Of a stretch of DNA of 64,000 bases, positions 41,371-53,937 are shown piece by piece. Where the stretch lies: the NCBI GenBank assembly GCA_030141605.1, contig JAQGDQ010000369.1, positions 121,001-185,000 on the forward strand, written 5' to 3'. The DNA is from Tubiluchus corallicola. Lineage: Eukaryota > Priapulida > Priapulimorpha > Priapulimorphida > Tubiluchidae. How positions within the stretch are numbered: position 1 is the first letter of the stretch; each line of letters begins with the position of its first letter. The notes beneath the pieces were generated by a model, which was given only the letters and a program-made list of their open reading frames with translations, was not told where the DNA came from and ran no database searches. The position numbers and the translations under genes are program-made.

Positions 41371-44300
41371 AACCATCTCCCGGATTTTCTTTCTTTCGGA
41401 GCAGCTGTCTAGTCTAGAATTTTGGAAGGTGTCCAGGCGGGCGCTGTCTAATTTTCAACAGTCAGTTGAGTTACTGCATGACAACTTCTCTTACATTTTG
41501 TTATTATTTATACATGATGTCATGAATTGGATATCGCAACTTTGCATGCACCGCGTTGATGTACATTGTATATCTGAATATCTAGTATGGGTTAAGGAAT
41601 ATACTTAAAATTATTTTATTCTAAAAATGAATTAGTTTAACAGTAAAATGTATTTACATGTTTTATCACCAGCGAAGTTTTTTGCTCATTTTTTGTCATT
41701 TAGGCAATTTTACTGCAATTTACAACTTTTCGTTTTGCAATTCCATACGACTGCAGGTAGTGCAATTACACACTTGCATTGTTTTCTTAAATCGCCTCTA
41801 GATGACAGACAAAGAATTGCCCAGTCACCATAGCAACACCAACTTTAGCAATGCCCATTCCGGCAGTGCGATGTTAGAAGCTGCAACCTGATGTTCCAGC
41901 TAAGCTGTGGTTTGATGCTGTGGTTTGTGAATTTTACACAATTTTTTTACGAATATCATTAGCGCACACATGGGTGCTGCTAGAGTTTAAAAAAAATTGA
42001 TGCACAAGCAGCTAGGGGTCTGGGAGAGCCCTGTAAGCTGGAGTTTTTGGAGGAGTCCGGGCAGAGCCCCGTCAACCAATGCATTTTCCCATATTTAAGC
42101 AGATTTTGGAGGCCTCAAATGAGATCTAAATTCTGGTACATAAACTGCCTCAAACGTGAAAAATTCTGCTTTAATAACTATATTTTACCTACATTTACCT
42201 AGGTAATATTCATTGTATTCTACTGTAGTAGTCAGATAACTTAAAAGCAAGTTCGTAATATACTACAATGCGGATGACTTATCACTTAAGTTTAATTTAT
42301 TTAGTGTCAAGATTATCTATCCAGCAAAATGTGGACAGTCAAACAATAAACTGATTTGAGACTGTTAAGTTTACAGCCCATATATTTTTCATACAAAGAT
42401 TAATATGTTTGCATGCGTGCTAATTTTTCCCATTGGACACGGCTAAATGCAATTTTACTGCATTATAGACCATTTTCTTCAGGCATGTTCATCTCAAACT
42501 CGTGATTCATAATTTCACTACTACCGTGAAAGGAGGGCCCAGGCCCCTAGGGCCCACCTGCCTTAATGCAGAAGCCCAATTACAGTTAGCTAAAAATACA
42601 GTCTAGACAACGGAAATCGATAAGAAAATTGACACTATGTAAGTGACATACATAAACATAATGCATAATATAAACATAGTTCACTATGTAAATTAGCTTA
42701 CTACTCAGGGATTGTGTAAACAAACAAGGGGGTGTGTGTTTCTTGGTTTACTGCTAAAAAACTTTATTTAGCCATAAAAAAATTTTTAAAGAAATTCTGG
42801 GGACGCACGTGCGTCAGTGCTTCCGCCTGCCGGCGCCCGTGAGCGCACAAACAGTTTATGTCCTGCATTTGCATAAATAACGTATTCCGGTTGGATATTT
42901 CATTACCTATTTGAAGATGCTGGCTGTTTTTGTTCAAGTAGGCAAATAATTTAATTACTTGACCAAAATATACTGGTACCCCATGAAAATTGCTTTATTT
43001 GCTGAACAAAACAGCATAAAGCACTTAATAAATTTACTGAAAATGTACAAAACCCAAAAACGATCTTGACAGAAAAATGTGATCATTACAAAGCTTAAGA
43101 ACCCCTCTTAATAGATCCATTGGTTGTTTTTACCTGTAAACACTCATTGTAACAAAATTAACAAATATTGTGTAAAAAGTGAAATTTCTCCATGGCTATC
43201 AAGTTAATGAGGCACAACAATGAAACTTGTAATTGCACTATTTGTAGTCACATGCATTTCTCTACTTTAATCGCATGCAGTTAAATTCCAAAAATTGTAT
43301 TTGAATATCTTGCAGCAGATATCTAGCTAGTCATGTGGCTAATGCTCAGTTTACTTCTTTGGTTTTAATCGTTGTGAATGAAATTGTCATACTTGTAATC
43401 ATCTAGACTCACTTATGATGAGATCCAATGTTCTGGGTTTTTTCTCCTTTTAAGCAAACATGTCATATTTTGCCACTGTTGTTCAATGTACAACATTAAC
43501 TTATGTTTGGCTACAGCGAGTCAGTTTTTTTAACAATTTACAAACAATTTTTGAACGTGATAGGAAACTGAATAGCCGTCAAACATTAGTTTGACTTTTT
43601 AATTAGATATAGTAGGTTATATATGATGCTGTTTATATGTAAAGTAAATTTTATCGCTTTTAACCGAGGTTTTTTAATCTGTAAATCAAAAGCTTACATA
43701 TTTTCCTGCCTGCCACTTTTATTTGAGGTCAAACTTTGATACGCTGATAATTTCTTTGTTAATTTAGCAGTTCAATGGATTCTTGTAATTCTTGTATTGA
43801 TAATGTTTCCCTAAAATTCACAGATATCCATCACTCGTCTCAGTATTGCGATACTAACTTTAATAAATTATTTATAAATTTGATAATAACACTGTTGATT
43901 TCCTAAATTTGTACTTAATTAGCACTTACCTAAAACTTTACTGCATGCAATTCTTTCTTAGGAGCAGCTCCTGTTTCCACTTGGTACCTAGTGACTTGTT
44001 GTGGTGTCAAAACAGTGTTTAGTTTTCCTACTCATTTACAAGCGGGATAGCTAACAGTTGAAACTAAAGTGTGTGGTGAATGTGACGGTTCATGTATAGG
44101 TACTGCAGCACCCCCTATTTTCACTCAGTATTATCGGTAATATTCAACATAATGGTTTTTTCTTTAGTTCTTTATTTATATTTGTACGGAACCAGACCAC
44201 GTGAGGGTAGTACTGTTTGGTTCACAGCCCAGCTTAGTGCGCTCATAGCTCAAGCAATGTGGTGTTTGGCTGTTGTGAGCAAGCGGCCATGTGAACATGT

Positions 44301-45175
44301 CTGAGATAAGACTAATTTTAACTGCAAGTTACCACTGGCGTAAACTGAAGTGTACAGTAACTTATCGATTTTGTGCCTTTACTATAAGCACTTCTAATGT
44401 AGGCATAAAGACAAATCAAGATTTATTTACCGTCGCTTGTTCAACAGAATATTTCACGACTTACAACAATACAGGTAAGGATGCAACACACATGCAACGA
44501 ATAACATGTAGGGTGAATACTCTGGCATTGGCAGCTGCTAGACTTGAACTCGTGACTGCGTCATTGCAGTCCGAAATTTAGACCCGCCCCAGGTGTGCTC
44601 TCTTTATTACCGTGCAAAGATGGCTTCTCCGATCCTAAAAGGTAGTAATGCACATGAGAAAGAGTTACTGCCCTGACATTTATAAATAAATGCATCTTTG
44701 CAATGCAGTTGTTTAAAGTCTATATGCTAAAGGTGTGCAAAAAAAATTTCATTTTATAAATATACCGTTACCATCAAAGGATAGAGGTTAAGCATAAATA
44801 GCTTATGGACCACTCCACTCTTCCTTATTTACTTTATTAATATAAAAAATGAACAAATTAGGTGGCCGCACTGCGATCATGAAGCGTAGCATAAGGTTTC
44901 TTGTTGCCATTGCGGCAACCTGGGGTCTAATATAAAAAAATTGTCACTTTTTCGTACCTGTACACTACAAATCTAAAAGAATAACAATAACAACAATATC
45001 TAGTGTAAAGTGCAATTATTAATAAGAATTATCAACAATTGTAAGATAAAACAAGGCAATAATAATAATAATAATACAGTAATAATGTAGTATAATAACA
45101 AATAACAGATTGCATAATGTGTTTCTTAACCTCTCACTGGTACCAAATGTAATGAAAAATGTGTTAGTAGTATGT
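41371..45175. other. Spacer between MCPH1 and the PAQR gene (convergent 3' ends)
   Basis: Both genes end toward this interval. It is AT-rich with no supported coding exon. AATAAA for MCPH1 may be at 42345-42350. For the minus-strand PAQR gene, TTTATT at 44833-44838 would be AATAAA about 340 nt after its stop. At 44515-44590 a minus-strand GAGTTCAAGTCT with a GACTGC/GCAGTC hairpin resembles the B box and anticodon stem of a tRNA-derived SINE. Confidence 0.5.
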
Positions 45176-48100
45176 CTAATCAGATTTTACACCCGACTCC
45201 TCGTTCGCGAGGCATTTCTTTTTCGCAAATTCGCGCAGAATAATTATCACGATTGTTTCTGCTGCGATTACAACAAAAACTGGTGCAAAGGTGCCAAAAA
45301 AGGTCGGCGTGAAACGCGATTCATAGATATGCCTTCTGTGCAAGATATCCGTAAACACGGCTTCCAAATTAGCAAAGGAATTCATCATGACAAAGACATG
45401 GAACAACTGGTGACTGTTGAGCAAGAAGTCGCAGGAACCCGGGAACACTTTCTCCGGCAGATGGGAACCATGCATGAATGCTGATCCGAGGAACCAAAGC
45501 TTCTGGCACGTGTGAAGAGATATGCTTTTATCACAGCCATAATTAAATATATAACAATTATACATCCTATGTATGATTGGTGATGCAATCCAACTATAAA
45601 TTGACCCAACAGAAATAAATTGCCATACTTTTCTTGGTGGTGTGGCTGTCTGAAAGTGTACCTTTGATCCGCAGCAACCAATGCAGCAGAACAAGCCTAG
45701 AGCGATGGTGACCGGGGTGTAGACCCTCTTCATGCTGTCGTAGAAATCATCCTCGCTGTTGTAATAGAAATGCATGAGTCCGACGCCGACACCGTACACT
45801 CCGATGCCCGCATAGTCGATCATCCAACAAGTGTAGTGGATGATTTCGTTCTTGGAATGGAGTGAGTGAGCGACAACGCTACAGGCGAACAGCGTGAGAT
45901 TAGTGAAACATGCTGCCAGTAAAGGCCATGAATAAGGATTGTAAACGAAGTCTAAGGCTTGATGGTAGACAGCAACTTTGTATAGAAGGACCACAACGGC
46001 AAGCACGTGAGTCCATATGTTCATGCTCTCATTGTGATACTGAAACAGAAAGAAACTGATGTTACTCAGTGAAAGTTGAGCACATGTTTCTTACAGATAT
46101 TTTACTAATATAATGTCCTTGCCTTTCTCCACTTTCATATTAACGGGTCAAATTTTCCAACACTAATATTTATGTGTATTGGAACTAGGATGGTTCCATA
46201 TTTTCCTCAAGGTTGACTTTCTAAAGGAGTTTACTAAACGGACTGCTGACAGACGGTTCCTAGAATGATGTTTTTAGAGACATCTCATCTCTCGCCTATA
46301 CATTTAATATAGGGAATTCTCAGGTTCACTCTTTTGCAGATTATGTTGTAGGTGGACTCAACCCTGCACTGATATTAATCAATATCTGTCAGAATCAGCA
46401 CTGCTCATCACATATGATCAGAATTATCCTCGTTCAAAATATCAGAATAACTCCTGTCCAGAATAAGCCCTGCTCAATCACCCCTGCTCAGAATCAGCCT
46501 TGTTCAGAATCAGCCTTGCTCAGGATCAGCCTGCTCTGAATCACCCCTGCTCAGAATCAACCTTGTTCAGAATCAGCCTTGCTCAGGATCAGCCTGCTCT
46601 GAATCACCCCTGCTCAATCACCTCTGCTCAGAATCTGCCTTGCCCAGAATCAACCATGCTCAGAATAGCCTCTGCTCAGTCAGCTTTGCTCAGAATCACC
46701 CCTGCTCAGAATCAACCTTGCTCAGAATCAGCGTTGCAGAGGATCAGCCTGCTCAGAATCAGCCTTGCTCAGGATCAGCCTGCTCTGAATCAACCCTGCT
46801 CAGAATCACCCCTGCTCAGAATCAGCCTTGCTCAGAATCAACCTTGTTCTGAATCAACATTGCTCTGAATCAACCCTGCTCAGAATCAACCTTGCTCAGA
46901 ATCAACCCTGCTCAGAATCACCCCTGCTCAGAATCAACCCTGCTCAGAATCAGCCTTGCTCAGAATCAACCTTGCTCTGAATCAACCGTGCTCAGAATCA
47001 ACCTTGCTCAGAATCAACCTTGCTCAGAATCAACCTTGCTCCGAATATACCTTGCTCAGAATATACCCTGATCAGAATATATCCTGCTCAGAATCACCCC
47101 TGCTCAGAATCAACCTTGCTCAGAATATACCCTGCTCAGAATCACCCCTGCTCAGAATCAACCTTGCTCTGAATATACCCTGCTCAGAATCAACCTTGCT
47201 CTGAATATACCCTGCTCAGAATATACCTTGCTCTGAAATAATCTGACAGGTCAAATATCGTTAAAAACTGTCATTAAAAAATCGTTGTCGACACTTTACC
47301 AATTGGCACAAACATTTTAAATTATTATTTCTAGTTACATAACTCTTTCCAGCAGGTAAATGAAATGCTAAGTAATATAGATTTGCAGGGAAAGTTTTTT
47401 GGGTCGTGATTTAACATTATCTTTTTCTTTCTCTGATTACGTGGCGTAATGACGTCATGTAATGGCGCCGTCGGAACAGTATTGCGGGAGATTTAAAATG
47501 AAAACGAACGAAAATTCCTTTCAACGCGAATACGATATGTGCACAAAATTGCTGTAAAGTAGTAAAAATTTTTAAGGCAATTTTTGTGAAACCTACTTCA
47601 AGCGCCCCTTTTCTTGCCCTTTAATTACCATGAATATATGTAACAATATTTTTCACTGTTCTAAATTATCTGCCATACCGCCTGCAGTGCTATGCTCTTC
47701 TCTACCTCAACAACAGAAAAGCTTGACTTTCTGGTGAAACAAACAATTTAACATTTAAACATTTTGTGCAAATTTTTCTACAAACGTCCAGGGAAATCAA
47801 GCGAGACGTGTACAGTTTGTTTTAAGAATGGAGAAACCATTGCTCGTAGCTCATACACTAACGTGACAATTAAATGTATGACAAATTGATGCACTTGTAC
47901 AATAGCTTACGACAAGTCAGTCATGTCAGATCAATAAACTTCTTAGTGCGGGGAAAGACAGCTCGGATCGTTTTTGTTGAGCTGCTGATGTATGGACACA
48001 ACAAACGCCATTTTCAATGTCCAGCATTACGCGCTTTTTCAAGCGGATTTCCGTTTTTATCGCTTGCAATGCAACTTAAGCAAGATGCAACGTTTATTGA

Positions 48101-51100
48101 AATGCTGATGATTTTTGCTATAATAGGCTGATTTATCCTTTCAAACTTTCTCGCCACAGCAAGTAAAGCCCATTTCACACTGAAGGCGCGCGGCAAAGAT
48201 TCTCGAGAAAAAAATCTTGGCGGAACTATTCGCGAAAACGGAACGCATTGCTTTCTATGGCGCATTTCACACAGCTGCCTCATGAGGAATTCCGTTGCCG
48301 GAGAACTATAGGGGCTATACCTCGGGAGGAAATTTGCCGCTCGGTAAATGGAATAGAACATTTTCCATGTTCATGAAGATTCCTTGTGGAATTGACAGTA
48401 ACATTTAACTGTTCAATTACAATGCTTTATCTTGTTTAACGAAGAATAATTAACATAATTCGGCTCATGTTATAATTATAACGCAATTATAAGCTTTTAA
48501 TCCATCTTTTATCATGTACACGATTTTTTGTTTTATTGATGCAACAGCGATGCTTACATTCGTGAAAGTAAATAAATAACATAGACCTACACATAATTAT
48601 ATACTCACAAAACGTGAAGTGGTTAGTGGGCACTTTCATAATGAGCAGATCTTCCATTGATAAATCCATTAATTAGAATTTATCTAAATGGCAAGCTGGA
48701 AAGGACTGAATGTTGAAGTCATCTGGACGCGCGGTTTCTGTCGACGAAAGTTTTTTTAAAAATTCCTGACGACAATTTCGTGCGTCATCACTGTGAAATT
48801 GGCGCAAGACGCTGGTCACTCACAGTGTCGAGTGGCGAATGAACGAAGGTCCCGAAACATTCTAGAGCAGTTTTTAATGATTCGTCACCCACAGAACCAA
48901 CACCCTGACAGAGTGGGTTCGTACTATCTCAACTCTACCTTGCAGTAAGCACCTAAAGCTTTAGCATCAAAGCAACGAAATCTGTAAGCAGTGTACTCGT
49001 GTCGTGTTTAGGTCATTCTTTGATTTGGAGATTCCATAATCGGCTAAACTTTACATTTCCACACGCACAAGAAATTAGTTCGTGAAGCGGATTAGGGACA
49101 GGGTTAGGGTAGGGTTTGCAGACGTCCTTCATATACGGGACATGTGCCATATTTGATAAATTTGTCCCCTATGTCCCGTATTTAATTCATTTTCAAATTT
49201 TGTAATAAAAATATATTTTTACTACCATCTTACGGTTCTTAGTTTTGTCTTTATACGTAATTGTACTTTTCTTTCTCAGATTCTCTTGATGAAAATAACC
49301 CAAATGTAACGAGGGACACTAGTGTTGCTAGATGTTTTTACAAAACAGACGTGTTTGCTGCTTGTTTACAACTTGTTCAGTTCCTATGGTTACCGTTTTG
49401 AACTCCATCCCAAATAAATTTTTAGCTTATTTACTGTATTGCTTTTTCAAAAATTATTTTTCTTTACATTTTTACATTGTAAGAATTTTGCAATGATTTC
49501 ACTTTCTTAGAATTTCTTTTAGTTATCTGCATTGCCTGTATTAAATAATTATAATACTTCTCGGTACTAAATAAATATTTTCAAATGATTTCACTTTTAC
49601 AAATTTTCTTTAACTTGTATTAAATAATTTTCAAATGATTTCAAATCATAACACATTAACAACCTTGCTTTTAGTTTTTAAGTTATGTCTCTAGTGTTAT
49701 ATAATATATTGTCTGGGTGTGTGGTATGTATAAATTTATATATAGAGAGAGATTTTAAGTGTCTCGTATTTCTAATTTTCTAATCTGGCAACCCTAGGTT
49801 ATGGTTAGGGTTAGGATTACGGCTAGGATCACACCCACATGATCCACTGGAAAACTGTCCCGACCCATGACCCACTGTCCCATTTCCTGCTTTGTTATTG
49901 CTACGAGCACTTACCATTAATTGTAACGTTGCATATGACCTTCACTATATATTTAATTTTATTGAAATAATTGCAATGAAATTAGACTTGCCTTAATAAT
50001 CGACTTTCAGTTGAGTAGTTTAGTGGTCATGGCGTTAGATTCGTAATACAACAATCCCTGGTTCAAATCTAAGCTCACGCCAAAGGTTTATTTGTCTGTC
50101 CGTTTGACAATAATAAAAATATGGTTATATATAAAACCATATATAAAACTCAGGCTGATATTTTCACATTTTTTTCGGTCAAGTTCAGTATCAGGCTGCA
50201 ATAATTGTGTGTTTATTTCATTATCATCATCAAAACTGTTGGCACTTACAAAATACAAAGTGGTTCTCATTTTTCTTTTCTCTCCTTTTTTTTCTTTCCC
50301 TTTCTTCTTTTCTTTAACCTTCAACTTTTTTCTTTTCGTTTCTCTTCAATGTTTTTCTTTTCAACCTTCAAATTTCTTTGCTAGCGTGTCTGATAAATAA
50401 ATTCTGGATGCGAAGCAGTCCGGGTAAAACTAAAACTTAGTGCTGTCCCTATACTTTACAACGTGTATTGTTATCGCAGTGCATTCATAGCGACTGAAAT
50501 AAATGAATAACGTAACCACGTTCTAGGAAATGGCAAATAATTTTGCAACAAAATTTCCACTGAGGTTGCATGCGACGTAAATTGCGTTATAGGTGAAAAA
50601 TATGAGCGCGGCAAAACTGTAAACTTGCTTCAGGCTCGCGTTTCAGCGTGGATCAAAGTTACCGCAATGCACGCGTAGCTTTGAGGCGGCTAGAACAAGA
50701 TGAAAATCAATTTCGTCTTTTTAACATTTTAAGATTGTAGTTACGTCATTAATTAGTTACGCGGAGTGATCTCGGATAGTTGTAATGCGTTTACTTAGCC
50801 GTACTAATGCGCTTGGTTAATGAAAGTGAGTAATTGGCACGTTGAAGGTGTCGTATTGAAGTTTATTTCTTAATAATTCAGGCCGCCAGCAGAGAAATTT
50901 AAAGAAAGGGGCACCTGAAGTAGGTTTCAGAAAAATCGCCTTAAAAATTACGTTACTTTATAGCAATTTTATGCGTATATCGTACTCGTGTTGAAAGGAA
51001 TTTTGTTTGTTTTCATTTTAAACTTCCCGCGATACTGTACCGACCGCGTTATTACACGACGTCATATACGCACAACGTAAATCAGGGGAAGAAAATGCAA

Positions 51101-52243
51101 TGTTAAACTATGTCCCAAAACCTTTCCGTGCAAAATTATATTACTTCGCATTTTGCTTACCCGCTGAAAGACTGGTGCAACTAGAAAAGAAAATTATCAA
51201 TTATTTAAACTTCTTTCAGCAATTGGTAAAAAGTCATTGACTCACCAGGGTGCACCAGTCACTAACCAAAAACGTATTTTCAATCTTATTGACAAGATAT
51301 AGTAATTTCAAATTTTACTTAGTTAGTGACGTGTGTGCTACGAATGCTCTGATTATTTTTTTTCAAACTTTACACAATGTTATCTAAACAGGTTTCAAAT
51401 GACCTGTCGTCAAAATGGCAGCGTCTAACGGCCATCGAGGGAGTTTAAATTTACATGTTTTATACAACGTAACAACCGATTGAAGTCATGCATGCAAAAA
51501 AGCAGAAAGTATGTGGAATAAACTTTCAAGACGAATTTTTTAAGCTTTGTGTAAGTTGAGGGTTTTCTTGTGCTTTAAGCTTGTTGCAGAGAAAACTGTA
51601 ATTATGTAATATATGGGTCTTGGAATACCGCCATATGGCTTCATATTACACACTTGAGGTGCTGACGTCATATCTAGGTAGTTAAACAGCGCTTATAAAT
51701 AATAAAACGCTCACAGGCATTAGTCTGATAATCAATTACTTTGTGTCACACGATCTGTAAGTTTACAATAATTAAGTGTTTGTCATGATTGCTTCTCACA
51801 ACGTTGATTTTTTGTCATTTTTCCTCTGTGTTTTCATTTAGGAGGATTGTGGCGTCAACACGACCATAAATGGTGGAAACGTTGCAAATGTTAGTGTCCG
51901 AAAAAAACCATGTTTGCTGGTTGTTATTTTCATGTTAATAAAACGCAAGAGTACTAAAAGTTGAATTGGTCTATTACAGAGTGCAATGAACAAATGATCA
52001 CCATTTTCTAAAGCCCAATATAACATAAAAGTAAATGCAAAAACTCCAATCCAAAAATCGTGCAACGCAGATTTGAACTAGGGGCTTTTCAAATTCCAAG
52101 TTTTTAACACGTTAATTTAGACACTAATTATTAGACATTTCTCAGATAGCTAAATGTCTAGATTCTAGATTGAACTTCATATTTAATTTAAAAGACGATC
52201 TAGTGCGTATAACTATTTAAGAAGCAAACAAACGTGTAACTAC

Positions 52244-52324
<81 letters not shown>

Positions 52325-52708
52325 CCTCCCTCCCTCTCTCCCTCCCTCCCTACCTCCCTCCCTCCCTCCCTCTCTCTCTCTCTCTCTCCTCTCTCTCTCA
52401 CTGCTCCCTCAATAAGCTAATTAATAAATTTAACTTAGTCATATACAGTAAAATCTTTTACAATAGTTACATGAACACGTCTGTTGCCCCAAAATTCGCT
52501 TCCTTTCTTCATTTTTATAGCCGCTTAATTTCGACTACTTAATTAACATTACGCAGAGTAATTCAGTTCATACCTGTGTCACGCTGTTAATGTAATATTT
52601 CCAAGGCTGGTTTGGAAGTCTGTATCCTGTGTCGACGTGTGGCTCCCTGAACAACTTGGGTAAGTCTTCACTATTTAGCAGAGTTCCCCCGAGGATACTT
52701 TTCCCCAT
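45176..52708 (-). CDS. Membrane progestin receptor-type PAQR protein (PAQR5/7/8 group), two coding exons
   Basis: Exons: complement(join(45176..46039,52574..52708)), 332 aa. Exon 1 encodes LPKLFREPHVDTGYRLPNQP and WKYYINSVTQ, the cytosolic N-terminal signature of membrane progestin receptors. Exon 2 starts YHNESMNIWTH and has seven hydrophobic segments. The PAQR/hemolysin III metal-site residues are present: H106 in AHSLHS, D120 in WMIDYAG, and H255/H259 in NSHQLFH. SHLPEKVFPG and NLEAVFTD also match human PAQR5. These proteins are seven-helix membrane receptors for steroids. The 6.5-kb intron (46040-52573) is GT-AG on the minus strand and carries a minisatellite and an inverted pair of repeats. 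CT at 52729-52730 could be the acceptor of a 5'UTR exon, since the ATG lies 20 nt inside. I cannot say which of PAQR5, 7 or 8 it descends from; an invertebrate member may predate that split. Confidence 0.93.
46387..47241. repeat. 15-bp minisatellite, over 50 copies
   Basis: The unit is CCTGCTCAGAATCAA with common variants CTTGCTCAGAATCAG, CTGAATCAACCTTG and GAATATACC. It lies in the PAQR intron, about 350 bp from exon 2. Several + strand ORFs reading QPCSE-type repeats are artefacts of the 15-bp period. Confidence 0.96.
47250..47610 (+). repeat. Dispersed repeat, first arm of an inverted pair
   Basis: It is an inverted copy of 50905-51240. Examples: GCGGGAGATTTAAAATGAAA here and TTTTCATTTTAAACTTCCCG there; AAGGCAATTTTTGTGAAACC here and GGTTTCAGAAAAATCGCCTT there; TTACCAATTGG here and CAATTGGTAA there. 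It is about 350 bp, with no ORF, in the PAQR intron. Confidence 0.75.
48170..48345. mobile_element. Possible small inverted-repeat element
   Basis: GCGCGCGGCAAAGATTCTCG near the left and GGAGGAAATTTGCCGCTCGG near the right are imperfect inverted repeats, and CATTTCACAC occurs twice. Limits and family are uncertain. The minus-strand 115-codon ORF over it is probably chance. Confidence 0.35.
50011..50083 (+). repeat. tRNA-like SINE head
   Basis: TTGAGTAGTTTAGTGGTCAT (A-box like) and CTGGTTCAAATCTAA (B-box like) are 35 bp apart; TGAG at the start pairs with CTCA at the end. An A-rich tail with AATAATAAAAATATGG follows. The anticodon arm is not convincing, so this is SINE-like rather than a working tRNA. 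Confidence 0.5.
50905..51240 (-). repeat. Dispersed repeat, second arm of an inverted pair
   Basis: Reverse complement of 47250-47610 (see that entry), 3.3 kb away in the same PAQR intron. Confidence 0.75.
52241..52400. repeat. (CT)n/(CCCT)n microsatellite
   Basis: A long CT run passes into CCCT tetranucleotides and back. It is 174 bp downstream of PAQR exon 1 on the transcribed strand, where it reads as GA. Confidence 0.98.
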
Positions 52709-53700
52709 TGTGCAACTTATGACGCGCACTGAAACGTTAAAACATTTGAATTACTGATTCTACCTTTTTAATTTTTCGTTCCTAGCGGTTAGACAACTAA
52801 AATGGGGAAACTTTTAAGCACGGACCAGTCGGCCCATAATAGGGCTGACAGTACGCAGCAGAATGACTTACGTACGCAAAATGGTCCACGCTATCGCCTA
52901 GGAAACAACGTTGTCTATTGTTACGATTTTTAACTACGCGCTCGGGCTAGATCGTCCACTAATTATTGAATGAGATAACAGATTTCTGTATGTTTCAACC
53001 AATTATTCACTCATCTCCAATGTAGAAATGATTTTCAAATAAAAATGTAGCGACAATAAACCTCGAGTGAAATGTACAGCAGAGCAACGTAACTTTATAG
53101 ACTCGCGCACTACACACGATGCTTTATTACGTAATATAATTATGAAACCATAAGTTCGTAAAGAAAAGAAGCCAAGCACCGCCAGCGCGTGATTGTTAAA
53201 CTACTATGCAACTTCCTCGTCGGACCATTCAACAATGGATCCATATAATCTAGCCGTCTTCTGCATGGATTCTGAGCCAACTTCGCTGTCTGCATTTATT
53301 GCAAATTAAAAACAAAAACTGAGAAAATTACGATAAAATACACACCATACCGAGAGCGAACTGGGCTTCATCGATGCTTGCCCGGCTCAGAGAGAGTGGC
53401 TGAATCGATTGATGAAGCTCGAGTGAGTGTTCATGCTGTATGACAAGCCTGCACGCTCATCACAATCAGACATTACCAGCAAGAGAGCAATAACGCATTT
53501 ACGCCTTTCTCCTACCCAATCTTGTTAACCAATTACGCTCATGAGACTAACAATTACCTTCATAGTTCCTTACTTACACTAGGCCACTCAGTGAAATGAA
53601 GCAAAATAACGACAGCTAAAACTAGGGATTGTATCCAATAATTTTAGGTTATGTAGGTTATAGTTACATTGAGTTATTATAATAGGTTTTCATATTCAAC

Positions 53701-53763
53701 GCTTCTCTGCGGTATGAGTGCCTGGAATACGATGAACCCGGGTTCGAGTCCTTTTGCGCGTTG
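53701..53763 (+). repeat. tRNA-like fragment
   Basis: GCGGTATGAGTGCCTGG and, after 15 bases, CCCGGGTTCGAGTCC, which contains a perfect B box (GGTTCGANNCC). The spacing is too short for an intact tRNA, so it is a SINE remnant or a decayed tRNA. Confidence 0.4.
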
Positions 53764-53777
53764 CCTTCTTTTGGTTA

Positions 53778-53937
53778 GAGCTTACAATTCCCCACACACA
53801 ATAATTTAGTTCGTGAAACGGATTAGGATTAGGTTTGGGTTAAGGTTAAGGTTAGAGTTACAGTGAGGCTTGGGTTGGGGTTAGGGTGAGGATTAGGGAT
53901 AAGGTATTTAAATTGTGTGGGGAATTGTGAACTCCTT
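53778..53937. mobile_element. Small inverted-repeat element filled with TTAGGG-like repeats
   Basis: The ends are TACAATTCCCCACACACAAT and (reverse complement) TCACAATTCCCCACACAATT. The 100-bp middle is degenerate TTAGGG/TTAGGTTTGGG repeat. A partial relative at 49065-49125 has the same ATTAGTTCGTGAAGCGGATT followed by AGGGTTAGGGTAGGG. Confidence 0.6.

Noticed and set aside
42000-42090. GC-rich stretch with GGGTCTGGGAGAGCCC
   Set aside because: Suggests an old repeat, but I could not link it to any family or second copy in this window.
45110-45484. 124-codon + strand ORF
   Set aside because: It is antisense to the conserved PAQR coding exon.
46500-47204. ORFs of 70-122 codons reading NQPCSESTLLRI
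   Set aside because: The 15-bp minisatellite keeps several frames open; not a gene.
48014-48361. 115-codon minus-strand ORF in the PAQR intron
   Set aside because: No recognisable domain, and it overlaps an inverted-repeat region; probably chance.
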